In this document: positions 7,565 through 14,275 of the stretch, piece by piece | Position numbering within the stretch: the stretch's first letter is position 1 | Layout: the number at the start of each line of letters is the position of its first letter | Assembly: GCA_900550285.1 (NCBI GenBank) | Contig: URRW01000041.1 | Coordinates: 1-16,885 of the forward strand | Direction: 5' to 3' | DNA length: 16,885 nucleotides | DNA from: an uncultured Lachnospiraceae bacterium | GTDB lineage: Bacteria > Bacillota > Clostridia > Lachnospirales > Lachnospiraceae | Position numbers and translations under genes: made by a program | Notes under the pieces: model-generated | The model's input: only the letters and a program-made list of their open reading frames with translations | Told to the model about the DNA's origin: nothing | The model's database searches: none

Positions 7565-7609
7565 GGTCAAAAATGCCTGCCCCAAATACGCAAAGGAGGA
7601 TTTTCATTC

Positions 7610-8527
7610 ATGAGACACCTGATGAATCCACTGGATTTTACCGTGGAAGAACTGGATCAGCTCTTTGATCTGGCAAACGACATCGAACACAATCCTGCAA
7701 AATACGCGCACGCCTGCGACGGCAAAAAGCTCGCCACCTGTTTTTACGAGCCGAGCACGCGCACACGTTTAAGCTTTGAGGCGGCTATGATGAATCTGGG
7801 CGGCAATGTTCTGGGATTTGCCGACGCCTCCAATTCCTCCGCCTCCAAAGGCGAAAGCGTTTCCGACACGATCCGCGTCATTTCCAGCTATGCCGACATC
7901 TGCGCCATGAGACATCCCAAGGAGGGCGCGCCGATCGTCGCCGCATCCAAATCCGGCATCCCGGTCATCAACGCGGGCGACGGCGGCCATCAGCACCCCA
8001 CCCAGACGTATGCCGACCTGCTGACCATCCGTTCCCTGAAAGGACGTTTAAACGATCTGACGATCGGCCTGTGCGGCGACTTAAAATTCGGGCGCACCGT
8101 CCATTCCCTCGTAAACGCGCTCTCCCGCTACAGCGGCCTGCGCTTCATTTTTATCTCTCCCGACGAGCTGCGCGTGCCCGATTACATCACGGAGATGCTG
8201 CGGGAAAAAAATATCCCCTACGAGGAAGTGATCCGCCTTGAGGACAAGCTTCCCGAGCTGGATGTGCTCTACATGACGCGCGTACAGAAGGAACGCTTCT
8301 TTAATGAAGAGGATTATGTCCGCCTGAAGGATTTTTACATCCTTACCAAGAAGAAAATGGAGCTTGCCCCCGCCGATATGCTGGTGCTCCATCCCCTCCC
8401 CAGAGTCAACGAGATTTCCGTGGACGTAGACGACGACCCCCGGGCGGTTTACTTTAAGCAGGCGCAGTATGCGGTCTATGTGCGCATGGCGCTGATTCTG
8501 ACCCTTTTGGACATTCATGTAGATTAA
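7610..8527 (+). CDS. pyrB: Aspartate carbamoyltransferase catalytic chain
   Basis: Catalyses carbamoyl phosphate + L-aspartate to N-carbamoyl-aspartate, the committed step of pyrimidine synthesis. 305 residues, normal for PyrB. Visible motifs are the carbamoyl-phosphate loop STRTR (49-53), the 80s loop with K80 in SSASKGES, RHP (101-103), HQHPTQ (127-132), R162 in KFGRTVHS and HPLPR (261-265). I chose the ATG at 7610 because AAAGGAGGA lies 9 nt before it. The frame stays open back to a TTG at 7529, but that stretch is occupied by the attenuator. The gene is followed after 13 nt by pyrI, so the enzyme should assemble as the allosteric catalytic-regulatory holoenzyme. Expression is probably controlled by the leader ORF and attenuator directly upstream. 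Confidence 0.98.
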   Translation: MRHLMNPLDFTVEELDQLFDLANDIEHNPAKYAHACDGKKLATCFYEPSTRTRLSFEAAMMNLGGNVLGFADASNSSASKGESVSDTIRVISSYADICAMRHPKEGAPIVAASKSGIPVINAGDGGHQHPTQTYADLLTIRSLKGRLNDLTIGLCGDLKFGRTVHSLVNALSRYSGLRFIFISPDELRVPDYITEMLREKNIPYEEVIRLEDKLPELDVLYMTRVQKERFFNEEDYVRLKDFYILTKKKMELAPADMLVLHPLPRVNEISVDVDDDPRAVYFKQAQYAVYVRMALILTLLDIHVD

Positions 8528-8540
8528 AAGGAGGCTTTCC

Positions 8541-8975
8541 ATGTTAAACGTAGGAAAAATTGAAAACGGCTTCGTGCTCGACCATATTCAGGCGGGCATG
8601 GCGATGTCCATTTATGACCATCTGCAGCTGGATAAGCTGGACTGCACCGTGGCGATCATCAAAAACGCCCGCAGCAACAAAATGGGCAAAAAAGATATTT
8701 TAAAGGTGGAAGGCGACGTTGAAAAGATGGATCTGGACGTGCTCGGCTTCATCGACCACAACATTACCGTAAACGTCATCAAGGATGGGGAGATCACAGA
8801 GAAAAAGGAACTGCACCTTCCCAGCCAGATCCAGAATGTGATCCTCTGCAAAAACCCCCGCTGTATTACCTCCATCGAGCAGGAGCTTCCGCACATTTTC
8901 GTGCTGGCTGATCCTAAAAAGGAAGTTTACCGCTGCAAATACTGTGAGGAAAAATTTGACAAACGCAACCTTTGA
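8541..8975 (+). CDS. pyrI: Aspartate carbamoyltransferase regulatory chain
   Basis: Non-catalytic chain of aspartate carbamoyltransferase that binds nucleotide effectors in its N-terminal domain and docks on PyrB through a C-terminal zinc domain. The protein has 144 residues, slightly shorter than E. coli PyrI. The four zinc cysteines are present as C103-X4-C108 and C132-X2-C135. The N-terminal part has the expected NGFVLDHI and SNKMGKKDILK segments. AAAAGGAGG precedes the ATG, and the gene is 13 nt after pyrB, so the two are surely co-transcribed. Confidence 0.97.
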   Translation: MLNVGKIENGFVLDHIQAGMAMSIYDHLQLDKLDCTVAIIKNARSNKMGKKDILKVEGDVEKMDLDVLGFIDHNITVNVIKDGEITEKKELHLPSQIQNVILCKNPRCITSIEQELPHIFVLADPKKEVYRCKYCEEKFDKRNL

Positions 8976-8996
8976 TGCGAAAGGAGGCTGACGCTG

Positions 8997-9560
8997 ATGT
9001 CTTTTATTGACGAAATCAAAAATGAGATCCAAAATGAAAACAAGGAAGCCCCTGCAAAAAGCGGTCAGCTTCCCCACGCAGACCGCCTTCAGGAGTTCAT
9101 CCGCGAAGAGCTCGGCTTTTTAAAAGAAGAAATCCGGCAGGCAGCCAAGACCGGGCAATATCGCACCCGCGGCGAGAAACACGTTCTGGAAGGAAGCCGC
9201 CTCTGGCACGAAGGGGATTACCGCCACGGCACACAGTCGCTGGCGTCCTTTTACCCCTTCCTGTCCTGCGACACCATTCTGGAAAAAGAAATCCTCACCC
9301 AGAGCAAACGGCTCCTGTTCGGCTACCGCTATGAAGTACGTTTTTCCCTGACAAAAGAGGGCGAAGCCTATTACCAGCTCTTCACCGAGGCGATGGCAAA
9401 GGAAGGCATCCGGGTAAGCCCGCTCTTTGTCCGCAAAGAAGATCAGAGCGCCGCGCCCCTGCCCTATACCGCAAGTGGGACAGTCCGCTATGATTTTGAG
9501 CTGGAACATCATTTAAACGATTACCCGAAGCTGTATTATTCATGGGAAATGGAAATTTAA
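8997..9560 (+). CDS. Unrecognised 187-residue protein in the pyrBI operon
   Basis: I do not recognise a family. The gene follows pyrI by 21 nt, has AAAGGAGG 9 nt before its ATG, and runs into the operon terminator, so it is a genuine third gene of the operon. The product looks soluble, with no signal peptide or membrane segment. The first 55 residues are charged and helical (MSFIDEIKNEIQNENK, then LGFLKEEIRQAA). The rest looks mixed alpha/beta, with aromatic-rich strands such as RYEVRFSLTKEGEAYY and VRYDFELEHH. There are few cysteines and no obvious nucleotide-binding or metal motif. A role in pyrimidine metabolism is only suggested by position. Confidence 0.85.
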   Translation: MSFIDEIKNEIQNENKEAPAKSGQLPHADRLQEFIREELGFLKEEIRQAAKTGQYRTRGEKHVLEGSRLWHEGDYRHGTQSLASFYPFLSCDTILEKEILTQSKRLLFGYRYEVRFSLTKEGEAYYQLFTEAMAKEGIRVSPLFVRKEDQSAAPLPYTASGTVRYDFELEHHLNDYPKLYYSWEMEI

Positions 9561-9579
9561 AAACGGCTCTTTCCAAACC

Positions 9580-9628
9580 GAAAAAGAACAGGGGGCGGCG
9601 GACGATCCGCTGTCTCCTGTTCTTTTTC
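9580..9628. terminator. Bidirectional intrinsic terminator
   Basis: GAAAAAGAACAGG (9580-9592) pairs perfectly with CCTGTTCTTTTTC (9616-9628), and an inner GCGGA/TCCGC stem closes around CGA. T tracts follow on both strands: TTTTTC then CTTCTCTTTTTT on the plus strand, TTTTTC on the minus. It separates the pyrBI operon from the converging acidic-protein gene and should serve both. Confidence 0.9.
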
Positions 9629-9637
9629 TTCTCTTTT

Positions 9638-10273
9638 TTACTCTGCATCCGTCTTTATATATTCCATCATATCGGGATGGATGCGGATCTTTATCTCTTT
9701 TACCGTCGCCGTTTCAAAGGACGCCATCTTTCTTTCCCTCAGCATCGACAAAATCCGGTCTTTATGCTCCATCAGAATCTCAAAATCGCTCCCTTCATAA
9801 GAGATCCAGATTTCCAGACGATCAGCCGATACTTGCGGCTCCGGCTCTTCCGGCTCTGTTTCTTCTGTCACTGTTTCTGTCTCTTCCGTCACTGCTTCCA
9901 GCTCTTCCGTTACCGGCTCTTCTTCTATTTCCTCCGTCCATTCGACAACCGGCTCCAAAGACACATAGGGCTCGTACACCGCTTCATTGTATGTAACATC
10001 GACTGCCACTTCCCCAACCGGAACGCTTTCGTCTTCGACCAGCTCCACGTTCCAGTCACGGGGATAGTTTCCCAGATTGATCCTGAGCTCCTTATTTGCC
10101 CCCGGCTCCCACTCGCATGTGAGCGTATCCGTTTTCCAGTATTCCTCTCCGATCAGGATCGTCCCCTCATATTCCATGGACGAATATTCTACAAAAGCTG
10201 CCCCTGCCCCGACACCGGTTACAAGCATTCCGACCCCCAGCGCGGCAAGCAGCGCGATCTGTGATTTACGCAT
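9638..10273 (-). CDS. Single-pass membrane-anchored acidic protein
   Basis: 211-residue protein with a short basic N-terminus and a hydrophobic segment at about 6-28 (IALLAALGVGMLVTG core), then a mostly acidic body. It is therefore either anchored with the body outside the cell or secreted. Residues about 110-147 are a low-complexity Thr/Glu/Val/Pro stretch (EEPVTEELEAVTEETETV-like), a likely flexible linker or stalk. A small C-terminal domain follows, with LEIWISYEGSDFEILMEHK and VKEIKIRIHP. I do not recognise a family. Its ATG overlaps the end of the HAAS-domain gene by 8 nt, so it is the last gene of the PadR operon. In related operons this slot often holds a DUF4097-type protein, which this does not clearly resemble. 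Confidence 0.8.
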   Translation of the reverse strand: MRKSQIALLAALGVGMLVTGVGAGAAFVEYSSMEYEGTILIGEEYWKTDTLTCEWEPGANKELRINLGNYPRDWNVELVEDESVPVGEVAVDVTYNEAVYEPYVSLEPVVEWTEEIEEEPVTEELEAVTEETETVTEETEPEEPEPQVSADRLEIWISYEGSDFEILMEHKDRILSMLRERKMASFETATVKEIKIRIHPDMMEYIKTDAE

Positions 10274-11174
10274 GATTTTCCTCCTCTTCCGGCGCTGAAA
10301 CGTCTGCCGTCTTTTGCTTCTTTTTCCGTTTCTTTTTTTCCTGACCGATCAGAAAGGTAAACGGCAAGCCTGTCAGGCTGACCGCCACCAGACAGATTCC
10401 CGCCATGCCGATCGTCACGCCCGTCACCGGATAGCCCTGCGCCCCAAGCACCAGAAGCGCCCCGAGGAAAAACAGACAGAATGCCGCTGCAACGCCCATC
10501 ATTCCTCCCGCTGCGATCCAGCCGATATTCCACGTCCATTTCACACACCAGATCCCTGCCTTTATACAAAACAGGATCAGCCTTCTGCAGCCGTCAAAAA
10601 AGCTTCTGATCCCCTTTTTCGTCCCATTCCACATGCCTGACCAGATTCCGCCGGTTCCGGTCTGTCCTGCCGGCTCCCGTTCCTGCGTATATTGCGCCAT
10701 CTTTTGTTCCTCCCTTTCTTTCCGCAGGCTCTTTGGGGACAGCCTTCCAAAATCCTTTTCCTTTGCCTGCGTTTCAGCGTCATCCTCTTTTCTGCCAAAA
10801 TAACGCCTAAACAGCCGCTGCCAAAAGCTTCTGAAACGCTCCCAGCCTGTCCTGCACCAGCTTTCCATCCGGCAGGCTCCGCTTTTCACCTTTGCCGCCA
10901 TCTGGTCCATTCCCTCCCTGAAACGCTCCCGCATCCTACCGCCGGAAGAAGTGCCCTCCTTTGCATAGTCCGAGCGTACATGATAGGCTTCCAGAATATC
11001 CGCCGCCAGATCATCCACATTGCCAAAATCCGCAATCGCTTCCTCTTCCGACATTGCGCCCGCCGTTTTCATATCGATATGCTGCTCGTATTCGCTTAAA
11101 ATATCTTCCATTTCCCGATCATCCAAAATGGAAAGCCTTTCCCGCAAAATACGCAGAAACTCCTCTTTGTTCAT
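10266..11174 (-). CDS. HAAS-domain (DUF1700-like) membrane protein
   Basis: 302 residues. The first 70 match the HAAS/DUF1700 fold: MNKEEFLRILRERL, then a DILSEYEQHID helix, then MSEEEAIADFGNVDDLAADI, typical of proteins encoded next to PadR regulators. A long charged linker (about 75-195) leads to hydrophobic segments at about 198-211, 216-243 and 250-277, then a very basic tail (KKKRKKKQK) and an acidic end. It is a membrane protein of unknown activity; such proteins are thought to work with their PadR partner in envelope-related responses. Its ATG overlaps the padR stop codon (ATGA), so translation is coupled. The linker and basic tail make it longer than a minimal DUF1700 protein. Confidence 0.88.
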   Translation of the reverse strand: MNKEEFLRILRERLSILDDREMEDILSEYEQHIDMKTAGAMSEEEAIADFGNVDDLAADILEAYHVRSDYAKEGTSSGGRMRERFREGMDQMAAKVKSGACRMESWCRTGWERFRSFWQRLFRRYFGRKEDDAETQAKEKDFGRLSPKSLRKEREEQKMAQYTQEREPAGQTGTGGIWSGMWNGTKKGIRSFFDGCRRLILFCIKAGIWCVKWTWNIGWIAAGGMMGVAAAFCLFFLGALLVLGAQGYPVTGVTIGMAGICLVAVSLTGLPFTFLIGQEKKKRKKKQKTADVSAPEEEENHA

Positions 11175-11497
11175 CCTCTTCCTCTTTTCTGCTCCTCCAG
11201 AAAGGAGCTTACTTTATGGCTGAATTCATTCCAGTCCTCTTCCAGACCGTCCCGGTACAAAATTCCCGCCGCCGTGATATGGTAATATTTCCGCGGCGGT
11301 CCTTCCGTCGATTCCCGCAGATAGGTTTCAAAATACCGCTCGTTGGTCATCCGTTTTAACAGCGGATAAATCGTGCCTTCGTTTACGTCCACTACCTTGG
11401 ACACCTCTTCCACCAGCTCGTACCCATACATATCCCTCTGCCGCACCGATTCCAGAACGATCAGCTCCAGAACTCCTTTTTTAAACTGTGCGTTCAT
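11171..11497 (-). CDS. PadR family transcriptional regulator
   Basis: 108-residue winged-helix repressor of the PadR type (short subfamily). Signatures are YGYELVEEV (24-32), the recognition region EGTIYPLLKRM (40-50) and the wing segment GPPRKYYHIT (66-75), followed by a dimerisation helix. The ATG at 11497 is chosen because GGAGG and GAGAG lie just before it. The frame is open further up to 11563, but that would translate through the promoter. It is the first gene of the operon and overlaps the HAAS-domain gene by 4 nt. A dyad over the -35 box suggests autorepression. The effector is unknown. Confidence 0.95.
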   Translation of the reverse strand: MNAQFKKGVLELIVLESVRQRDMYGYELVEEVSKVVDVNEGTIYPLLKRMTNERYFETYLRESTEGPPRKYYHITAAGILYRDGLEEDWNEFSHKVSSFLEEQKRGRG

Positions 11498-11534
11498 GGT
11501 TTTCTCTCCTCCCGTATCCACTAAGGACACTATC

Positions 11535-11568
11535 ATCATATATCCAGTACTTTGCAATGTCAAGTACT
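11535..11568 (-). promoter_or_regulatory. padR operon promoter with overlapping operator dyad
   Basis: On the minus strand: -35 TTGACA (11563-11558), 17-bp spacer, -10 TATGAT (11540-11535), close to consensus. A perfect 7-bp inverted repeat AGTACTT-N9-AAGTACT (11568-11546) covers the -35 box and the start of the spacer. This is the size and placement expected for a PadR dimer site that blocks RNA polymerase. A direct repeat TCTTTCGTTC (plus strand 11587-11596 and 11600-11609, 13-bp period) lies just upstream of the promoter; its role is unknown. Confidence 0.8.
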
Positions 11569-11618
11569 ATTTTTCTAAAGATACCGTCTTTCGTTCCGCT
11601 CTTTCGTTCTGCCCCTCT

Positions 11619-12404
11619 TTATCCCAGCGCCACATCCAGGATCATCATCAGCGCAAAGCCTGCCGCAAATCCGATCGTCCCGATATTGGAATGCTCTCCC
11701 TCCGACGCCTCCGGGATCAGCTCCTCTACCACTACATAAAGCATCGCCCCTGCCGCAAACGCCAGCAGATACGGCAGGAACGGCTCAATCAGTCCCGCCA
11801 GCAAAATCGTAATAAAGGCTGCCGCAGGCTCCACTACGCCGGACAAAACGCCGCATGAAAACGCCTTTTTGCGTCCCATGTGACCCTCACTTTTTAAGGG
11901 CATCGAAATGATCGCCCCTTCCGGGAAATTCTGGATCGCGATCCCTGCCGCCAGCGCAAACGCCCCTGCCAACGTAATCCCCGTATTTCCCGCCAGCGCG
12001 CCCGCAAAAACAACGCCTACCGCCATGCCCTCCGGAATATTGTGCAGCGTTACCGCAAGGACAAGCATTGTCGTTTTTTTTAACGAGGTTTTGGGTCCCT
12101 CCGATTTTTCAGCCCCTATGTGCAGATGTGGGATCATCCGATCCATAAAAAGCAAAAATCCAAATCCCAGCAGCAGTCCCACCGCTGCCGGCACAAACGC
12201 AAACCGCCCCATTCCTTCCGCCATATCCATCGCAGGGATCAAAAGCGACCACACCGACGCCGCTACCATAACGCCCGATGCAAAGCCAAGCAGTCCCTTC
12301 TGCACAAGCGGATTTATTTTATTTTTCAGGAAAAAGACGCACGCAGAGCCTGCCGCCGTCCCGATCAGCGGAAGCATCAGCCCCCAGAAAAATTTCATTT
12401 CCAT
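11619..12404 (-). CDS. ZIP family metal transporter (GufA-type)
   Basis: Inner-membrane transporter importing divalent metals, commonly zinc. 261 residues with about eight hydrophobic segments. The binuclear metal site motifs are HNIPEG (121-126) in TM4 and QNFPEG (158-163) in TM5. Gln replacing the usual TM5 His is typical of the GufA/ZIP11 branch rather than ZupT. E192 and the EELIPE segment (227-232) are further conserved acids. A short His loop (PHLHIG) occurs at about 92-97. I chose the ATG at 12404 because AGAGGAG precedes it; the frame extends to 12497 but would run into the upstream terminator. It stands alone between that terminator and the padR promoter. The two COG0523 GTPases upstream support a zinc role. 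Confidence 0.93.
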   Translation of the reverse strand: MEMKFFWGLMLPLIGTAAGSACVFFLKNKINPLVQKGLLGFASGVMVAASVWSLLIPAMDMAEGMGRFAFVPAAVGLLLGFGFLLFMDRMIPHLHIGAEKSEGPKTSLKKTTMLVLAVTLHNIPEGMAVGVVFAGALAGNTGITLAGAFALAAGIAIQNFPEGAIISMPLKSEGHMGRKKAFSCGVLSGVVEPAAAFITILLAGLIEPFLPYLLAFAAGAMLYVVVEELIPEASEGEHSNIGTIGFAAGFALMMILDVALG

Positions 12405-12456
12405 AATACTCCTCTTTCGCCGCAGTCCGCGGCCCATAATCTTTTTTTCTATTGCC

Positions 12457-12462
12457 ATTATA
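12457..12462 (-). promoter_or_regulatory. Candidate -10 box for the ZIP transporter
   Basis: A perfect TATAAT on the minus strand lies between the upstream terminator and the ZIP gene, about 52 nt before its ATG. No good -35 hexamer is found at 16-18 bp, so an activator or a weak promoter would be needed. Confidence 0.4.
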
Positions 12463-12476
12463 TGCCGTTTTAACAC

Positions 12477-12510
12477 AAAAAGCCGCCGTCTGTGCAAAAC
12501 AGACAGCAGC
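12477..12510 (-). terminator. Intrinsic terminator after the CmpB-family gene
   Basis: On the minus strand GCTGCTGTCTGT pairs with ACAGACGGCGGC (12-bp stem, two G-U pairs, 5-nt loop), followed by TTTTT. It begins 8 nt after the stop codon and ends the four-gene COG0523-to-CmpB transcription unit, separating it from the ZIP gene. Confidence 0.88.
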
Positions 12511-12517
12511 CTCCCTA

Positions 12518-13459
12518 TTATTTTTCCCCGTTTCCCTTCTTTTTATAATCCGCAGCGGATTTTTTCAGTTCTTCCAGGGCATCGGCAAACTTCTTCGATA
12601 CCATTCCCGGGTTTCCCGAAATCATGGAACGCTTCCAGAAATTGCCCACGAAATGTTTCATCTCTATACGCTCCTGATACATGCGGAATCTGGAACGCAG
12701 ATCGAACAGCTCTTCCCGTCTTTCGCTCAGGCGTCCCGCGGACAAAAGCTCCCTCGCACGGTCAAAGCGCTTCTCGAGCTCTTCTGCAAGCTCTTCCCTG
12801 CGCCGCCCGATCCTCTCTCGTTTCCGGTCGAGCTCCTCCCTGCGGTTTTCCCAGTTTTCTTCCGTTACCGCAATGATCACATCCAGACGCTTCTGCATCT
12901 TTTCCAGCTCATATTTCGCCTGATCCATCTTAACAAGGACATCCTTCAGATCCAGCGCCGCGCGGAATGACAGCGTAAAATCTGCCACAAAATAGATGCC
13001 GATCAGCACCGTTACCGCCGTCAGAAGCTGATCCGGCAGCCACAGCGCAAAGGCTTCCACCGGTTTATGCACAAACCGTGTCATCAGGATCGTCAGGCCG
13101 CCCCACGCAAGCGTCGATCCAAGGCAGATCTGCCCCTGAAAATTAAAGGGCTGATCCGAATAATCCCAGTAGCGCACCTTAAACAGCGCCTCCATCGCCA
13201 CGCCGGTCACATACTCCAGAACCGTCGCGCCGATGCAGCCCGCCACAAAGGTCAGCAGCAGATTATCCCGAAACGGGCTTGAAACCACGAGCATCATCAC
13301 GCCCCCGGTCCCATAAAGCGGCAGGAAGGGGCCGTGGATAAACCCTCTGTTTACCAGCCTTTTTTGTTTCAGCGAAACATATGCCGATTCAAAGCACCAT
13401 CCGAAAAAGCTGTAAAAGAAAAAGAAAAACGCCCACTGAATCCATGTATATCCCAGCAT
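12518..13459 (-). CDS. CmpB-family (PF06541-like) membrane protein with coiled-coil tail
   Basis: 313 residues from the ATG at 13459, which has GGAGG 4-5 nt upstream; an in-frame GTG at 13474 has no ribosome site. The N-terminal half matches the family annotated as putative ABC transporter permease/CmpB. It has a Phe-rich first helix, FGWCFES (19-25), NRGFIHGPFLPLYG (37-50) and about five membrane segments to residue 160. The second half (about 165-270) is a long, highly charged Arg/Glu helix (RREELAEELEKRF-like), a probable cytoplasmic coiled coil, then a short basic end. The function of this family is not established. It is the last gene of the unit, 34 nt after ylmH, and is followed by the terminator. 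Confidence 0.85.
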   Translation of the reverse strand: MLGYTWIQWAFFFFFYSFFGWCFESAYVSLKQKRLVNRGFIHGPFLPLYGTGGVMMLVVSSPFRDNLLLTFVAGCIGATVLEYVTGVAMEALFKVRYWDYSDQPFNFQGQICLGSTLAWGGLTILMTRFVHKPVEAFALWLPDQLLTAVTVLIGIYFVADFTLSFRAALDLKDVLVKMDQAKYELEKMQKRLDVIIAVTEENWENRREELDRKRERIGRRREELAEELEKRFDRARELLSAGRLSERREELFDLRSRFRMYQERIEMKHFVGNFWKRSMISGNPGMVSKKFADALEELKKSAADYKKKGNGEK

Positions 13460-13493
13460 AAATCCTCCAGTCACCTGTTATTTTCCCGGCTTC

Positions 13494-14258
13494 TCACACA
13501 AACACATCGACCCCTACTACAAGCTTTCCTTTTCTTGTCGTATGCTTTTCGCCCCGGAAAATAAATTTTCCAAATCCCCGCACGGAAACGGTATCGCCAT
13601 CCTTTAGCTGCCGGCTGCCGTTTTCTGTCAAAAGCCCGTTCACGAATACCTTTTTCTGGGAAAAAAGCGTCTGGCTCTGACTTCTGGACAGTTTCCAGAC
13701 AGCCCCCACGATCCCGTCGCTGCGCAGGCTCGCTACGTTTTCTTCCCGATACGCAAATTTACGTTCCGGAAGCCCTTCTGCCGTTTCCAGCCGGATGCAG
13801 CGCACCTTTGTATGGCGCACCTGAACCATATTTTCCTGCAGAAAAGGGGCGATCGCATCGGTACAGAACACATAGGCGCTTTTACCTTCCACCCAGATGT
13901 CTCCCACAGTGCTCCGTTCAATGCCCAAATTTAAGATCGCCCCCATGAAATCCCGATGGCTGAAATTTTCCGCAAACTTCTCCGCCAACGGTTCGATCCT
14001 TAAGCATACGACCGGAAACGGCTCTTCATATCCCATTTCCTCCGGATCGCCAAACCGCCCCATCCGGCGCTCTGCATAAGGCGCGCCTCCTTCCAGACAC
14101 ACCAAAACCCGCGCCTGCTTTGCCGCCCGCAGAAGCACATCCTGCTCTGCCAGCGATAAAAATCCTGTAAATGTAAAAATATTCTGCTGCCAGGAGCGGT
14201 TTGCCAACTCTGCAAAACGCTTTTCCAAAAGCTGCAGCTCCTTATCCGTTTCCGCCAT
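13494..14258 (-). CDS. ylmH: YlmH-like RNA-binding protein with S4 domain
   Basis: 254 residues. YlmH/RqcP-type proteins bind 50S subunits with peptidyl-tRNA during rescue of stalled ribosomes. The middle domain shows HRDFMGAILNLGIER (101-115) followed by GDIWV, the hallmark of the family. The C-terminal S4 RNA-binding domain (about 178-240) has SDGIVGAVWKLSRSQ and KKVFVNGLLTENGSR. I take the ATG at 14258 (weak GGGGA site); an in-frame TTG at 14270 is the alternative. The gene begins 17 nt after the second COG0523 gene and is probably co-transcribed. In Bacillus ylmH lies in the ylm/divIVA cluster near cell-division genes, so this metal-GTPase neighbourhood is different. Confidence 0.92.
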   Translation of the reverse strand: MAETDKELQLLEKRFAELANRSWQQNIFTFTGFLSLAEQDVLLRAAKQARVLVCLEGGAPYAERRMGRFGDPEEMGYEEPFPVVCLRIEPLAEKFAENFSHRDFMGAILNLGIERSTVGDIWVEGKSAYVFCTDAIAPFLQENMVQVRHTKVRCIRLETAEGLPERKFAYREENVASLRSDGIVGAVWKLSRSQSQTLFSQKKVFVNGLLTENGSRQLKDGDTVSVRGFGKFIFRGEKHTTRKGKLVVGVDVFV

Positions 14259-14275
14259 AGCCGTCCCCAATCCGC

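Noticed and set aside
7529..7609. Upstream TTG start that would add 27 residues to PyrB
   Set aside because: It lacks a ribosome site and reads through the attenuator hairpin, while the ATG at 7610 has AAAGGAGGA at ideal spacing and gives the normal PyrB N-terminus.
9542..10264. 240-codon plus-strand frame opposite the acidic protein
   Set aside because: It contains the bidirectional terminator and mirrors the Glu/Thr-rich codons of the real gene, giving a low-complexity Phe/Arg/Leu protein with no ribosome site.
11908..12876. 322-codon plus-strand frame across the ZIP and CmpB genes
   Set aside because: It is antisense to two well-supported genes and spans their terminator and promoter; the composition is Ser/Pro-rich shadow sequence.
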